Assembly (NCBI RefSeq): GCF_002980495.1
Contig: NZ_PVBR01000004.1
Location: 1-64,000, forward strand
Source of the DNA: Phyllobacterium phragmitis
Lineage (GTDB): Bacteria; Pseudomonadota; Alphaproteobacteria; Rhizobiales; Rhizobiaceae
Length of the DNA: 64,000 nt
Direction: 5' to 3'
The number at the start of each line of letters is the position of its first letter. Within the stretch, counting starts at the first letter, position 1. The notes below the pieces were generated by a model, which did no database searches, was not told the DNA's origin, and saw only the letters and a list, made by a program, of their open reading frames with translations. Below, piece by piece: positions 20,171 through 28,522 of the stretch. Both the position numbers and the translations under genes were made by a program.

Positions 20171-20219
20171 ATCGGTTCATCTTTTCGTTAGAATGGAATG
20201 AAGGTGATCGAGACGTACT

Positions 20220-21194
20220 TCATATACGCAAATCTTCCCTCTCGTCACCGGTCGTCTCGCAATCCGGCCGCAGTTCCTGCCATCTGACCATCGTCTGCGG
20301 CTTGACGAAAAGAAGCGTGACGTCGGATCGTCTGGATTGCAGGTGCTTTTCGATGCGATCGACGCATTTTTCTATCCCCGGAGCGGTGAGCCTGCCTTCA
20401 AATTCGATACTGAGTGCGGTCAGTATCTCCTCCGGCCCGAGATGGACGGTGAGCACGCCATTGACCTTCCGCACGTCATGGTCGGCTTCCGCAGTGGCGA
20501 GGATTTCCGCCTGAACCTCGGGAAATGCCGCCTCGCCGATGAGCAGTCCTTTGCTTTCCAGCGCCAGAAATATCGCCGTCGCCGCGAGAACCAGCGCTAT
20601 GCCGATGGAGGCGACGCCGTCCAGAACCGGCATTTCGAACATATGTGACGCGACGATGCCCAGGAAAGCGACGATCAGGCCGAGCAGATCGGCGCTGTTG
20701 ACGAACAGAACGGTGAAGATCGTAGGATCCTTGCTCCGGCGAAAGGCGGAGAAATAGCCGTAGTGGCCTTTGTTGCGGCGGAATTCCCACAGCGCCACCA
20801 GCCACGCCACCGCCTCGAACAGGAACGACAGGCCCAGCACCGCATAATTGACCAGCGGATTGCGCATCGGCTCGGGATGGAGAATGTGCCTGACACCTTC
20901 GTAGAAGGAGACGCCCGCGCCGACCGCAAAAACGAGAAGCGCGACGATGAAGCTCCAGAAATAGAGCTCCCGCGCGTAGCCGAAGGGATGGGCGCTATCC
21001 GGTGGACGTCGGGCACGATGAAGCCCGTAGAGCAGCAGAAGGTCATTGCCGGTATCGACGAGCGAATGCACGCCTTCCGACAGCATGGCGGAACTGCCGG
21101 TGAAGAACGCCGCGCCGAATTTGGTCAGCGCAACCAGGAAATCGCCGATCAATGCGGCGTAGATGACTTTTCGGGAACCTGAACGCGAAGCCAT
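20220..21194 (-). CDS. Cation diffusion facilitator family transporter, copy 1
   Basis: Predicted proton-coupled divalent-cation exporter of the inner membrane. The 324-residue protein has the family start (SGSRKVIYAALIGDFLVA), the helix 2 LSEGVHSLVDTGND motif with metal-site His and Asp, and a cytoplasmic C-terminal domain. The ATG at 21194 matches the start of its neighbour and has AGAGAG upstream; a frame opening at 21224 is longer. It is a tandem paralogue of the gene at 21318-22286, with near-identical DNA over the HSLVDTG region. Confidence 0.9.
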   Translation of the reverse strand: MASRSGSRKVIYAALIGDFLVALTKFGAAFFTGSSAMLSEGVHSLVDTGNDLLLLYGLHRARRPPDSAHPFGYARELYFWSFIVALLVFAVGAGVSFYEGVRHILHPEPMRNPLVNYAVLGLSFLFEAVAWLVALWEFRRNKGHYGYFSAFRRSKDPTIFTVLFVNSADLLGLIVAFLGIVASHMFEMPVLDGVASIGIALVLAATAIFLALESKGLLIGEAAFPEVQAEILATAEADHDVRKVNGVLTVHLGPEEILTALSIEFEGRLTAPGIEKCVDRIEKHLQSRRSDVTLLFVKPQTMVRWQELRPDCETTGDEREDLRI

Positions 21195-21244
21195 TGTGCT
21201 CTCTATATCGCAGCAATCCTGCAATCGCGTTTAAGTTGCGCTAT

Positions 21245-21258
21245 TTGTATTAATACAA
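21245..21258. promoter_or_regulatory. Perfect 14-bp palindrome upstream of cation diffusion facilitator copy 1
   Basis: TTGTATTAATACAA lies 51 bp before the start of copy 1, in the AT-rich gap between the two paralogues. It is a candidate operator; the binding protein is unknown. Confidence 0.5.
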
Positions 21259-21317
21259 CCTATATTTGTGGATCAAATATGCATACAACCGGCAACCTCG
21301 GCTTCCCTGCTTTACCC

Positions 21318-22286
21318 TTATGTTTCGAGATCGCTGCTTCCGGCCATCGCAATCGTCTGCCGCTGCTCGCGCCACGTGCCCGTTGTCTGTGGCTTGACGA
21401 ACAGCGCCACGATCGAAGGCTGCTCGCGCTTGAGGCACGTTTCGATGCGCTCGACGCAGGCTTCGATCTCAGGCGCCGTCAGCCGATCCTCGAACTCGAC
21501 GCTGACCGTGGCCACGATCTGCTCGGGGCCCAGATGAACCGTGACGACGCCATTGGCCCTTTGCACATCCGGGTCCGCCTGCACGATGGCCAGAACAGCC
21601 GCCTGGACCTCGGGCTGCGCCGGTTCACCCATCAGCAGCCCCTTGCTTTCGCGCGCGAGAAAGGCAGCCGTGGCGGCGAGAATGAGCGAGATGCCGATGG
21701 AGGCGACGCCATCCAGAACCGGCATATTGAGGAGTTGCGCGGCCAGGATGCCGGCAAAAGCCACGGATAATCCGAGGAGGGCCGCGCTATCCTCGAATAA
21801 AACGGTAAAGACGCTCGGGTCCTTGCTGCGCCGGGCAGCCGCGAGATAACCGAGCCGGCCTTTTTTCCGGCTGAACTCCTTCAGGGCGATATACCATGTT
21901 GCGCCCTCGAATAGCGCCGACAGCCCCAGGACCACATAGTTGACCATGGGATTGCGCACCGGCTCGGGATCGAGGATATGCACCACGCCCTCATAGAAGG
22001 ATATGCCCGCGCCAAGCGCGAAAACGAGAAGGGCGACGATGAAGCTCCAGAAATAGAGCTCGCGGCCATGGCCGAACGGATGGCTCAGATCCGGCGGGCG
22101 CGCCGCCCGATGCAACCCGTAAAGCAGCAGGAGCTCATTGCCGGTATCGACGAGCGAATGCACGCCTTCCGACAGCATGGCGGAACTGCCGGTGAAGAAT
22201 GCCGCGACAAATTTCGTCATGGCGATCAGGAGATTGCCGATCAGCGCGGCGTAGATGACCTTTCTGGAACCGGATTGCGTCGCCAT
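21318..22286 (-). CDS. Cation diffusion facilitator family transporter, copy 2
   Basis: A 322-residue paralogue of copy 1, with the same architecture: six membrane helices, LSEGVHSLVDTGNE in helix 2, and a C-terminal domain with VNYVVLGLSALFEG and NGVVTVHLGPEQIV. Divergence is greatest in the central loop and C-terminus, which may change metal choice or regulation. Which metal is moved cannot be told from sequence alone. Confidence 0.9.
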   Translation of the reverse strand: MATQSGSRKVIYAALIGNLLIAMTKFVAAFFTGSSAMLSEGVHSLVDTGNELLLLYGLHRAARPPDLSHPFGHGRELYFWSFIVALLVFALGAGISFYEGVVHILDPEPVRNPMVNYVVLGLSALFEGATWYIALKEFSRKKGRLGYLAAARRSKDPSVFTVLFEDSAALLGLSVAFAGILAAQLLNMPVLDGVASIGISLILAATAAFLARESKGLLMGEPAQPEVQAAVLAIVQADPDVQRANGVVTVHLGPEQIVATVSVEFEDRLTAPEIEACVERIETCLKREQPSIVALFVKPQTTGTWREQRQTIAMAGSSDLET

Positions 22287-22364
22287 TGTCCCTCATGCCC
22301 CTCTTCGATGAAGGCGGAACTCCGCGACCGCGCATCGGTTGCATAAAGCCGCCGCTTTCTCAGA

Positions 22365-23630
22365 TCATCTGATCGCGCCGATCATGGACTTCTCAGGGAA
22401 GCACGTAGCCGCCTGACCATGCCTGGCCTGCCAGTCGCCGATCGACCGGCGTGTCTTGAAGCCGGGCAGGCCATCGGCCTTGCCGACATCATAGCCCTTC
22501 GCCTGCAGCGCCCTCTGCATGGCGGCGATGTCGGAGCGGTACATCGTACCGACATTGCCCCATGCGCCTTTAAAATCACCCGCGCCATAGGCGATGCGGT
22601 CACCGACATGGCCGATGAACAGCGCATAGAGATCGCTCATATTGTAATCTTTCAGCACATAGAAATTGGGTGTGGCGATGAAGGCCGGTCCATGCCGTCC
22701 GGCGGGCATCAGGAGATACCCCTCTCCCGCCAGTTCGTTCGCCGGGAAAGGCTTGCCGTTGACGCGGGTGATGCCCATCCTGGCCCAATCGGCGATTTTC
22801 AGGCCCTGATCGGGACCTTCCAGCGCACAGGTCAGCCCAGCCGGCACAATGACCTCGAAACCCCAGTCACGCCCACGCTGCCAGCCATGAAGGCGCAAAT
22901 AATTGGCGATAGAGGCAAGCGTGTCGGGCACCGAGTTCCAGATGTCGCGCTTGCCGTCGCCATCGAAATCGACGGCATGCTCGAGATAGGAGGTCGGCAT
23001 GAATTGCGGCTGGCCCATCGCGCCGGCCCATGAGCTTTTCATCGAACCGGTATCGATATAGTTCTTCTGGACGATCTCCAAAGCGGCCAGAAGTTGCCCG
23101 CGGAACATTTCCTTGCGCGTCGCCATGAAGGCCTTGGTGCCCAGCACCTCGAAGGCATCATAGGGGATTTTGACGGCGCCGAAGCCGGATTCCCGCCCCC
23201 ATATGGCCAGGACGATGGCGCCCGGCACGCCATATTGCTTATCGATCCGCTTCAGGAGGCCGCCATATTGGCTGTGCCGCGCCTGCCCGCCACGGGTGAC
23301 GGCGCCCATGGTCTTGGCGTTGAAATATTTGCCCGGCGAGCCGAATTCCGCCTGGGCCTGCTTCTTCGGCGTCTTCGGCCTGGTGCCCGGTGGGACCAGA
23401 TCAGGCAGCTTCCAGTTGAGCGTCACGCCGGAGAAAGCCTTGTCGAAAACGGTGCGGGAAACGCCCTTGGCCTTTGCTTCCGGCCATAGATCACGGTCGA
23501 GCCAGGTTTTGAACTGTGCCTCCGTCTCGGCTTTCGACGGGGCGGCGGCGGCAGGCCCGGCCAGGAGAAAAGGCAGGCAGAAAACGGCCATGGCTGCCAG
23601 ACATTTCAAAGCCGCGACGAGTTTAGGCAT
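22365..23630 (-). CDS. Lytic murein transglycosylase (MltB type) with peptidoglycan-binding domain
   Basis: Cleaves glycan strands of peptidoglycan in the periplasm, leaving 1,6-anhydro ends. The 421-residue protein has a signal peptide (to about residue 30), a family-3 transglycosylase domain with the catalytic glutamate in IWGRESGFG (residue 147) and the MGQPQFMPTSYLEHAVDFDG motif, and a C-terminal peptidoglycan-binding fold (LQAKGYDVGKADGLPGFKTR). It lies 11 bp from the end of the recR gene, on the same strand. Confidence 0.92.
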   Translation of the reverse strand: MPKLVAALKCLAAMAVFCLPFLLAGPAAAAPSKAETEAQFKTWLDRDLWPEAKAKGVSRTVFDKAFSGVTLNWKLPDLVPPGTRPKTPKKQAQAEFGSPGKYFNAKTMGAVTRGGQARHSQYGGLLKRIDKQYGVPGAIVLAIWGRESGFGAVKIPYDAFEVLGTKAFMATRKEMFRGQLLAALEIVQKNYIDTGSMKSSWAGAMGQPQFMPTSYLEHAVDFDGDGKRDIWNSVPDTLASIANYLRLHGWQRGRDWGFEVIVPAGLTCALEGPDQGLKIADWARMGITRVNGKPFPANELAGEGYLLMPAGRHGPAFIATPNFYVLKDYNMSDLYALFIGHVGDRIAYGAGDFKGAWGNVGTMYRSDIAAMQRALQAKGYDVGKADGLPGFKTRRSIGDWQARHGQAATCFPEKSMIGAIR

Positions 23631-23641
23631 CCAATTCCCCC

Positions 23642-24247
23642 TTAGAGCGCGGTGCGCGCCCGCAACGCCGCTGCAAGCGTTCCCTCATCGAGATAATCCA
23701 GTTCACCGCCGACAGGCACGCCATGAGCAAGCCGCGTGACACGCACGTCGAAGCCGGCCAACTGATCGGTGATATAATGGGCTGTCGTCTGCCCCTCGAC
23801 GGTGGCGTTGACGGCAAGGATCACTTCCTTCACCTCGCCTGCCCCGACCCGTTCGACGAGGCCGCGTATGTTGAGATCGTCCGGCCCGATGCCGTCGAGC
23901 GGCGACAGCCGGCCGCCGAGCACGTGATAGCGCACATTCATCGTGCCGGCGCGTTCCAGCGCCCACAGGTCCGACACATCCTCGACAACGATGATCGTTG
24001 CCGCATCGCGGCGCGGATCGGTACAGATGGTGCAGGGATCGCTGGTATCGGCATTGCCGCAGACCGAGCAGACGCGCACCTTTTCGGCGGCATCCTGCAT
24101 GGCGAGCCCAAGCGGTATCAGCAGCGCTTCCTTCTTCTTGATGAGGTGGAGCGCCGCGCGCCTTGCCGACCGCGGACCGAGCCCCGGCACACGGGCGAGG
24201 AGCTGGATCAGACGTTCGATTTCAGGGCCGGCGATTCGTTTCGACAT
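23642..24247 (-). CDS. recR: Recombination mediator protein RecR
   Basis: Works with RecF and RecO to load RecA at gapped DNA. The 201-residue protein has a helix-hairpin-helix start ([20 protein letters not shown]), a four-cysteine zinc motif at C60, C63, C72 and C75, and a Toprim domain ([30 protein letters not shown]). The ATG at 24247 is the family start. Third gene of dnaX-ybaB-recR, separated from ybaB by a palindromic stretch. Confidence 0.95.
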   Translation of the reverse strand: MSKRIAGPEIERLIQLLARVPGLGPRSARRAALHLIKKKEALLIPLGLAMQDAAEKVRVCSVCGNADTSDPCTICTDPRRDAATIIVVEDVSDLWALERAGTMNVRYHVLGGRLSPLDGIGPDDLNIRGLVERVGAGEVKEVILAVNATVEGQTTAHYITDQLAGFDVRVTRLAHGVPVGGELDYLDEGTLAAALRARTAL

Positions 24248-24270
24248 GATGACGTAGGGAATAAAACAAA

Positions 24271-24359
24271 AGGGAGTAGGGGAATAGGGGAATATGCGGG
24301 TCACAACAGCAACCCATCTGCCCATACATATTCCCCTACTCCCTTACTCCCCTATTCCC
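24271..24359. repeat. Imperfect palindrome between ybaB and recR
   Basis: A GGGAGTAGGGGAATAGGGG-type strand (24271-24297) is mirrored by CATATTCCCCTACTCCC-type sequence (24326-24359). The whole forms a long hairpin with a 28-base loop inside the dnaX-ybaB-recR unit. It may be a dispersed repeat that tunes recR expression. Confidence 0.65.
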
Positions 24360-24683
24360 TCAAAACGGCAGTTTGAAACCCGGAGGCAATGGCAGGCCGG
24401 CGGTGAGCGCCTGCGTCTTCTCGGCCATCAGCGCCTCGATCTTGGTTTTCGCCTCGTTATGGGCTGCGATGATCAGATCTTCGAGAATTTCGGCCTCGTC
24501 TTCTTTCAAGAGCGAGGGATCGATCTTGAGCGTGCTCATCACGCCCTTGCCGCTCAATGTCACGTTGACCAGGCCGCCGCCAGAGCTTCCCGTCGCTTCG
24601 AGATTGGCGATCTCTTCCTGCATGGCCTCCATCTTGGCCTGCATTTCCTTTGCCTGTTTCAGCATTCCCATCATGTCGCGCAT
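24360..24683 (-). CDS. ybaB: YbaB/EbfC nucleoid-associated protein
   Basis: Small DNA-binding protein found between dnaX and recR in most proteobacteria. The 107-residue product begins [22 protein letters not shown], with the central [22 protein letters not shown] typical of the family, and forms a tweezer-like dimer in known structures. AGGAG lies about ten bases before the ATG. It starts 22 bp after dnaX. Confidence 0.95.
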   Translation of the reverse strand: MRDMMGMLKQAKEMQAKMEAMQEEIANLEATGSSGGGLVNVTLSGKGVMSTLKIDPSLLKEDEAEILEDLIIAAHNEAKTKIEALMAEKTQALTAGLPLPPGFKLPF

Positions 24684-24705
24684 GAGATCGCACTCCTATT
24701 TCAAA

Positions 24706-26559
24706 TCAGTCGTCATCGTCCGGCGTCAGCGAGACATCCGGCGGTTCGGCATCGAGATCGACATCGGCACTCTCGGCCTCGCTGGTTGCGATGCGGACAT
24801 CGGTGATCCGGGCGCCTGGAAACTGGGCGAGGATCGCCGCCACATCAGGATCGGCACGGGCGTCGGTGACCAGCATGTCGCGATGCGCGGCCTCGGCTTC
24901 AGCGATGGTCTGCCCGCCCGTCTCGCGCGATACCGAGACCATCCAGCGGATGCCGGTCCAGGCGTGGAGCTTTTGCGCGATATCGCTTGGAAGCGTCTTC
25001 GGCGCGCCGTCGGTCAAGGCAATCTCAAGGCGTCCCGGCGCAATGGCGACCAGGCGCACGCAATTCTTGACCATGATCTTGAACTGCATGTCACGATGCT
25101 TGTCGGCCAGCGACACGATATCGGCAAGGCTGGTCAATGGGATCACAGGGGGAACTGCCGGGGAAGCCACCGGCACGTCGGCGACAACGGGTTCGGGGGC
25201 GGATCTCGCCTGTTGTTCCGGCTGAACCAGGCGCATTGCCGTCGAGCCGTTGCCGGTGCTCACGCCTACGGAAGATGAGGCCACGGCGTCGGCGGGAGTT
25301 CCGGAAGCAGAGCCGCCTGATATCATTGCGCCGGCGCCATTGGGGCCGGCATTGGGCCGGGGAGCATCGGCACCGACACGCGGTGCGGAAGCAGCGCCAC
25401 TTTCGAGCGCCTTCAGCGCTTCATCCAGCGTCGGCAGATCGGCGGCGTGCGCCAGGCGGATCAACAGCATTTCGGCGGCCTGAATCGGGCGCGAGGCGGT
25501 CTCGACCTCGGCAATGCCCTTCAAGAGCATCTGCCAGGTGCGCGACAGGACGCGGATCGACAATTTCTCGGCGAAATCACGACCACGCACGCGCTCGTCT
25601 TCCGACAGCGACATATCGCTCGCCACATCAGGCATGAAACGCAACCGCGTCACGAGGTGGTTGAATTCGGCAAGATCGGTCAGCACCACCGCCGGATCGG
25701 CCCCGACATCATATTGCGCGCGGAACTCCTTCAGCGCGGCCGCCACATCGCCGCGCATCAGCATCTCGAACAGGTCGATGATCCTGGCGCGGTCGGCAAG
25801 GCCGAGCATGGCGCGCACGGCATCCGCCTCGACCTTGCCGCTGCCATGGGCAATGGCCTGGTCGAGAATGGATAGCGAATCACGCGCCGAGCCTTCGCCG
25901 GCCCGCGCGATCATCGCAAGCGAGGTATCGTCGATGGCGATCCCTTCCTGCCCGGCGATGTTCTTCAAATGCGCGGCGAGAAGGCCCGAATCGATGCGCC
26001 TGAGATCGAAGCGCTGGCAGCGCGACAGGACGGTGATCGGAACCTTGCGGATTTCCGTCGTGGCGAAAATGAATTTCACATGCGGCGGCGGCTCCTCGAG
26101 CGTCTTCAGCAGGCCATTGAAGGCCTGGTTGGACAGCATGTGGACCTCGTCGATGATATAGACCTTGTGGCGCGCCGAAACCGGGCGGTAGCGCACCTGC
26201 TCGATGATTTCGCGAATGTCGTCGATGCCGGTATGCGAGGCGGCGTCCATCTCGATGACATCGACATGGCGGCCTTCCATGATCGCCTGGCAATGCTCGC
26301 CAAGCGTCGAAAGATCGATGGTCGGCTGGTCGATCGTATCAGTCTTATAGTTTAAGGCCCGCGCGAGGATGCGCGCCGTCGTCGTCTTGCCGACCCCGCG
26401 AACGCCGGTCAGCATCCAGGCCTGTGCGATGCGGCCTGTGTGGAAAGCGTTTGTGAGCGTGCGGACCATCGGCTCCTGGCCGATAAGGTCGCCGAAATCC
26501 TGCGGACGGTACTTGCGGGCGAGAACGCGATAGGCGCCGTCTGCCGTTTTCGTCTCCAT
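24706..26559 (-). CDS. dnaX: DNA polymerase III subunit gamma/tau
   Basis: Clamp-loader ATPase of the replicase. The 617-residue protein has an AAA+ domain with Walker A GVRGVGKTT (about residues 53-61), Walker B IIDEVHML, and sensor 1 FATTE, followed by a Pro/Ala/Ser-rich linker (about 385-470) and a C-terminal tau part ending in an acidic tail. The usual four-cysteine zinc module between Walker A and B is reduced to a single cysteine (LGEHCQAIME). I saw no slippery A6 site for a gamma form. Confidence 0.95.
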   Translation of the reverse strand: METKTADGAYRVLARKYRPQDFGDLIGQEPMVRTLTNAFHTGRIAQAWMLTGVRGVGKTTTARILARALNYKTDTIDQPTIDLSTLGEHCQAIMEGRHVDVIEMDAASHTGIDDIREIIEQVRYRPVSARHKVYIIDEVHMLSNQAFNGLLKTLEEPPPHVKFIFATTEIRKVPITVLSRCQRFDLRRIDSGLLAAHLKNIAGQEGIAIDDTSLAMIARAGEGSARDSLSILDQAIAHGSGKVEADAVRAMLGLADRARIIDLFEMLMRGDVAAALKEFRAQYDVGADPAVVLTDLAEFNHLVTRLRFMPDVASDMSLSEDERVRGRDFAEKLSIRVLSRTWQMLLKGIAEVETASRPIQAAEMLLIRLAHAADLPTLDEALKALESGAASAPRVGADAPRPNAGPNGAGAMISGGSASGTPADAVASSSVGVSTGNGSTAMRLVQPEQQARSAPEPVVADVPVASPAVPPVIPLTSLADIVSLADKHRDMQFKIMVKNCVRLVAIAPGRLEIALTDGAPKTLPSDIAQKLHAWTGIRWMVSVSRETGGQTIAEAEAAHRDMLVTDARADPDVAAILAQFPGARITDVRIATSEAESADVDLDAEPPDVSLTPDDDD

Positions 26560-26699
26560 GCCGAGCCTGTCCTAATCCTTGTTGCGCACCTTGTGCCGCG
26601 GAGTTTGGACCCCGGGCCCGGCACCGTCAATGCCAACCTGGGCGAACACCCGGCCACGATCCGGCGACCGCAAATCATACCCGCAAAAGGGGAGAGGGT

Positions 26700-26795
26700 G
26701 GGAGGCTGGCACGGTGACCCGTGCCTGGCTCGTTAGGGCTGCTTCCTTCCGGACCTGACCCGGTTGGCGAGTGGCTCGTCCACCACCAACCTCCC
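26700..26795 (-). ncRNA. ffs: Bacterial small signal recognition particle RNA
   Basis: The minus strand carries the universal SRP tip GGTCAGGTCCGGAAGGAAGC, with symmetric and asymmetric loops. Terminal sequences GGGAGGTTGG (26786-26795) and CCAGCCTCCC (26700-26709) pair to close a ~96-nt hairpin. It sits upstream of dnaX, the common alphaproteobacterial position. The RNA binds Ffh and targets membrane proteins. Exact ends are estimated from the closing stem. Confidence 0.92.
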
Positions 26796-26863
26796 GACCT
26801 TCATATCGGCTACGCCTGCGCAAAAAGCAAGCCAAGGCTGAAAAAAACTGCTATTTGAAACGC

Positions 26864-27268
26864 ATGACGACATTCGTGCTCGACAAAAAGCTCGCCGCGG
26901 ACACGTTCGCGGTCGCCACGCTGGGGCTCTGCGATCTGCGGCTGATGAACGACCGCCGCTGGCCATGGCTCATCCTCGTGCCGCAGCGCGCCGACAAGGT
27001 CGAGCTATACGATCTGACGCCGCTCGACCAGACCATGCTCACCTTCGAAATGGGCATCGCCGCACAGGCGTTGAAATCCGTGACCGGCTGCGAAAAAATC
27101 AACACCGGCGCACTGGGCAATATCGTGCGCCAGCTTCACATACATATCATCGCCCGCAACAGCGGCGATCCGGCATGGCCCGGCCCCGTCTGGGGCTACG
27201 GCACCGCTGAGCCCTATCAGCCGGAGGACGCGAAGACATTCGCCCTCGCCATCAGAGACGCCCTTTAA
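26864..27268 (+). CDS. HIT-domain protein
   Basis: Predicted 134-residue nucleotide-binding hydrolase or transferase of the histidine-triad superfamily. The motif reads RQLHIHIIAR: two of the three triad histidines are present and the first is glutamine, a variant seen in a branch of HIT proteins. Substrate is unknown. The ATG at 26864 is chosen because upstream codons match the SRP RNA gene rather than protein. It precedes nudC by 28 bp and is probably in an operon with it. Confidence 0.85.
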   Translation: MTTFVLDKKLAADTFAVATLGLCDLRLMNDRRWPWLILVPQRADKVELYDLTPLDQTMLTFEMGIAAQALKSVTGCEKINTGALGNIVRQLHIHIIARNSGDPAWPGPVWGYGTAEPYQPEDAKTFALAIRDAL

Positions 27269-27296
27269 AATCATTCCAGGACCATCCGGAGCTTCC

Positions 27297-28238
27297 ATGA
27301 CATTGCGCCTGTTCGACCTGCCGGAGATCGAGCCAAGCCAAGCCGTCGGCTTTGCCGGCAACATCATCGACCGGCTGTCGGAAAAGCGCTCCGATGATGC
27401 GGGCGAGCGGGCGCTGGCCGAACCGGATGCGCGCATCATGCTTCTCGGCAAGGGACGCGTACTGCTCTCTTTTGAGGACGAAGCCCGGCCGAAAGCCTTC
27501 TTTCTACCAGGCGAAATCGCCCGGTTCGAGCCTTTGCTGCATGAGGCGGTTCTGCTCGGCAGGCAGGACCAGCGGCCGCTTCTTGCCGTCGTCACGGCGG
27601 CTGATCCAGAGCAGCTTACAGAGCCGTTCAAGGCTGTCGACTACCGCTCGGTCTATATGCAGGGCCTTATTCCGGGCGACGAACTCGGCGCACTGGCGCA
27701 GGCGGCGGCCCTGATCGCATGGCACGAGAACCACCGCTATTGCGGACGTTGCGGGACGCTCACCGAAATGCGAGCCGGCGGCTACAAGCGCGTCTGCCCG
27801 CATTGCGACGCTCAGCATTTTCCGCGCACCGATCCGGTGGCGATCATGCTGGCGGTGCGCGGCGAACGCTGCCTTCTGGCCAGAAGCCCGCATTTCGCAC
27901 CGGGCATGTATTCCTGCCTTGCCGGCTTCATCGAGCCCGGCGAGACCATCGAAGCGGCGGTGCGGCGCGAGACGTTCGAAGAGATGGGCGTGCCTGTCGG
28001 CCGCGTCGCCTACCATGCCAGCCAGCCCTGGCCGTTCCCCTATTCGCTGATGATCGGCTGCCATGCCGAAGCGCTGTCGGACGATTTCATCATCGACCGG
28101 TCGGAACTGGAGGACGGACGCTGGTTTACGCGCGGCGAAGTTCTCGCCATGCTGGAGCGCTCGCATCCCGAAGGACTGATGACGCCACCACCGGGCGCGA
28201 TCGCCGCCCATCTGATCAGAAGCTGGGCGGAGGGTTAA
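27297..28238 (+). CDS. nudC: NAD+ diphosphatase / NADH pyrophosphatase
   Basis: Nudix hydrolase that cleaves NAD(H) and, in characterised NudC proteins, can remove NAD caps from RNA. The 313-residue protein has a zinc ribbon (C149, C152, C167, C170), a Nudix box at residues 210-231 (G-x5-E...RETFEEMG) and the defining SQPWPFP motif at 242-248. The N-terminal domain is normal in length. Followed by a large palindromic element. Confidence 0.95.
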   Translation: MTLRLFDLPEIEPSQAVGFAGNIIDRLSEKRSDDAGERALAEPDARIMLLGKGRVLLSFEDEARPKAFFLPGEIARFEPLLHEAVLLGRQDQRPLLAVVTAADPEQLTEPFKAVDYRSVYMQGLIPGDELGALAQAAALIAWHENHRYCGRCGTLTEMRAGGYKRVCPHCDAQHFPRTDPVAIMLAVRGERCLLARSPHFAPGMYSCLAGFIEPGETIEAAVRRETFEEMGVPVGRVAYHASQPWPFPYSLMIGCHAEALSDDFIIDRSELEDGRWFTRGEVLAMLERSHPEGLMTPPPGAIAAHLIRSWAEG

Positions 28239-28245
28239 ACGCAGT

Positions 28246-28450
28246 TAGAGTCTGTCATGGATTAATTGAATCGTTGATACGACAAGGGGTCTTGTCTCGT
28301 CGTCATTCTCGGGCTTGTCCCGAGAATCTGCCATAAGTAAAAAGAAAAGCAATTACCGTACGAACAGCTCAAACTGCGGTCGATTCTCGGGACAAGCCCG
28401 AGAATGACGGCCAGGTGGAAGCTGTTTCAAGCTAGTCCTGACAGACTCTA
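28246..28450. repeat. 205-bp nested palindromic element after nudC
   Basis: Outer arms TAGAGTCTGTCA (28246-28257) and TGACAGACTCTA (28439-28450) are a perfect 12-bp inverted repeat. Inside it, a 25-bp palindromic block (28303-28327, core CTCGGGCTTGTCCCGAG) recurs in inverted orientation at 28382-28407. The structure resembles a miniature inverted-repeat element. It has no coding capacity. It fills most of the gap between the convergent nudC and pheA genes. Confidence 0.85.
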
Positions 28451-28522
28451 GCCGTTCCGGTAGTACCATCGAGACAGTGGAAATCTAGACCGGTTCATTT
28501 TGAATAGAACCGCTCTATCTAG

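Noticed and set aside
20171-20219. A guanidine riboswitch before sugE.
   Set aside because: The gap is only 49 bp and lacks the conserved ACGR/hairpin motifs; no known guanidine riboswitch class fits.
24706-26559. A programmed frameshift in dnaX making a short gamma subunit.
   Set aside because: No A-run slippery site with a following stem was seen; the frame is a single full-length tau-type gene.
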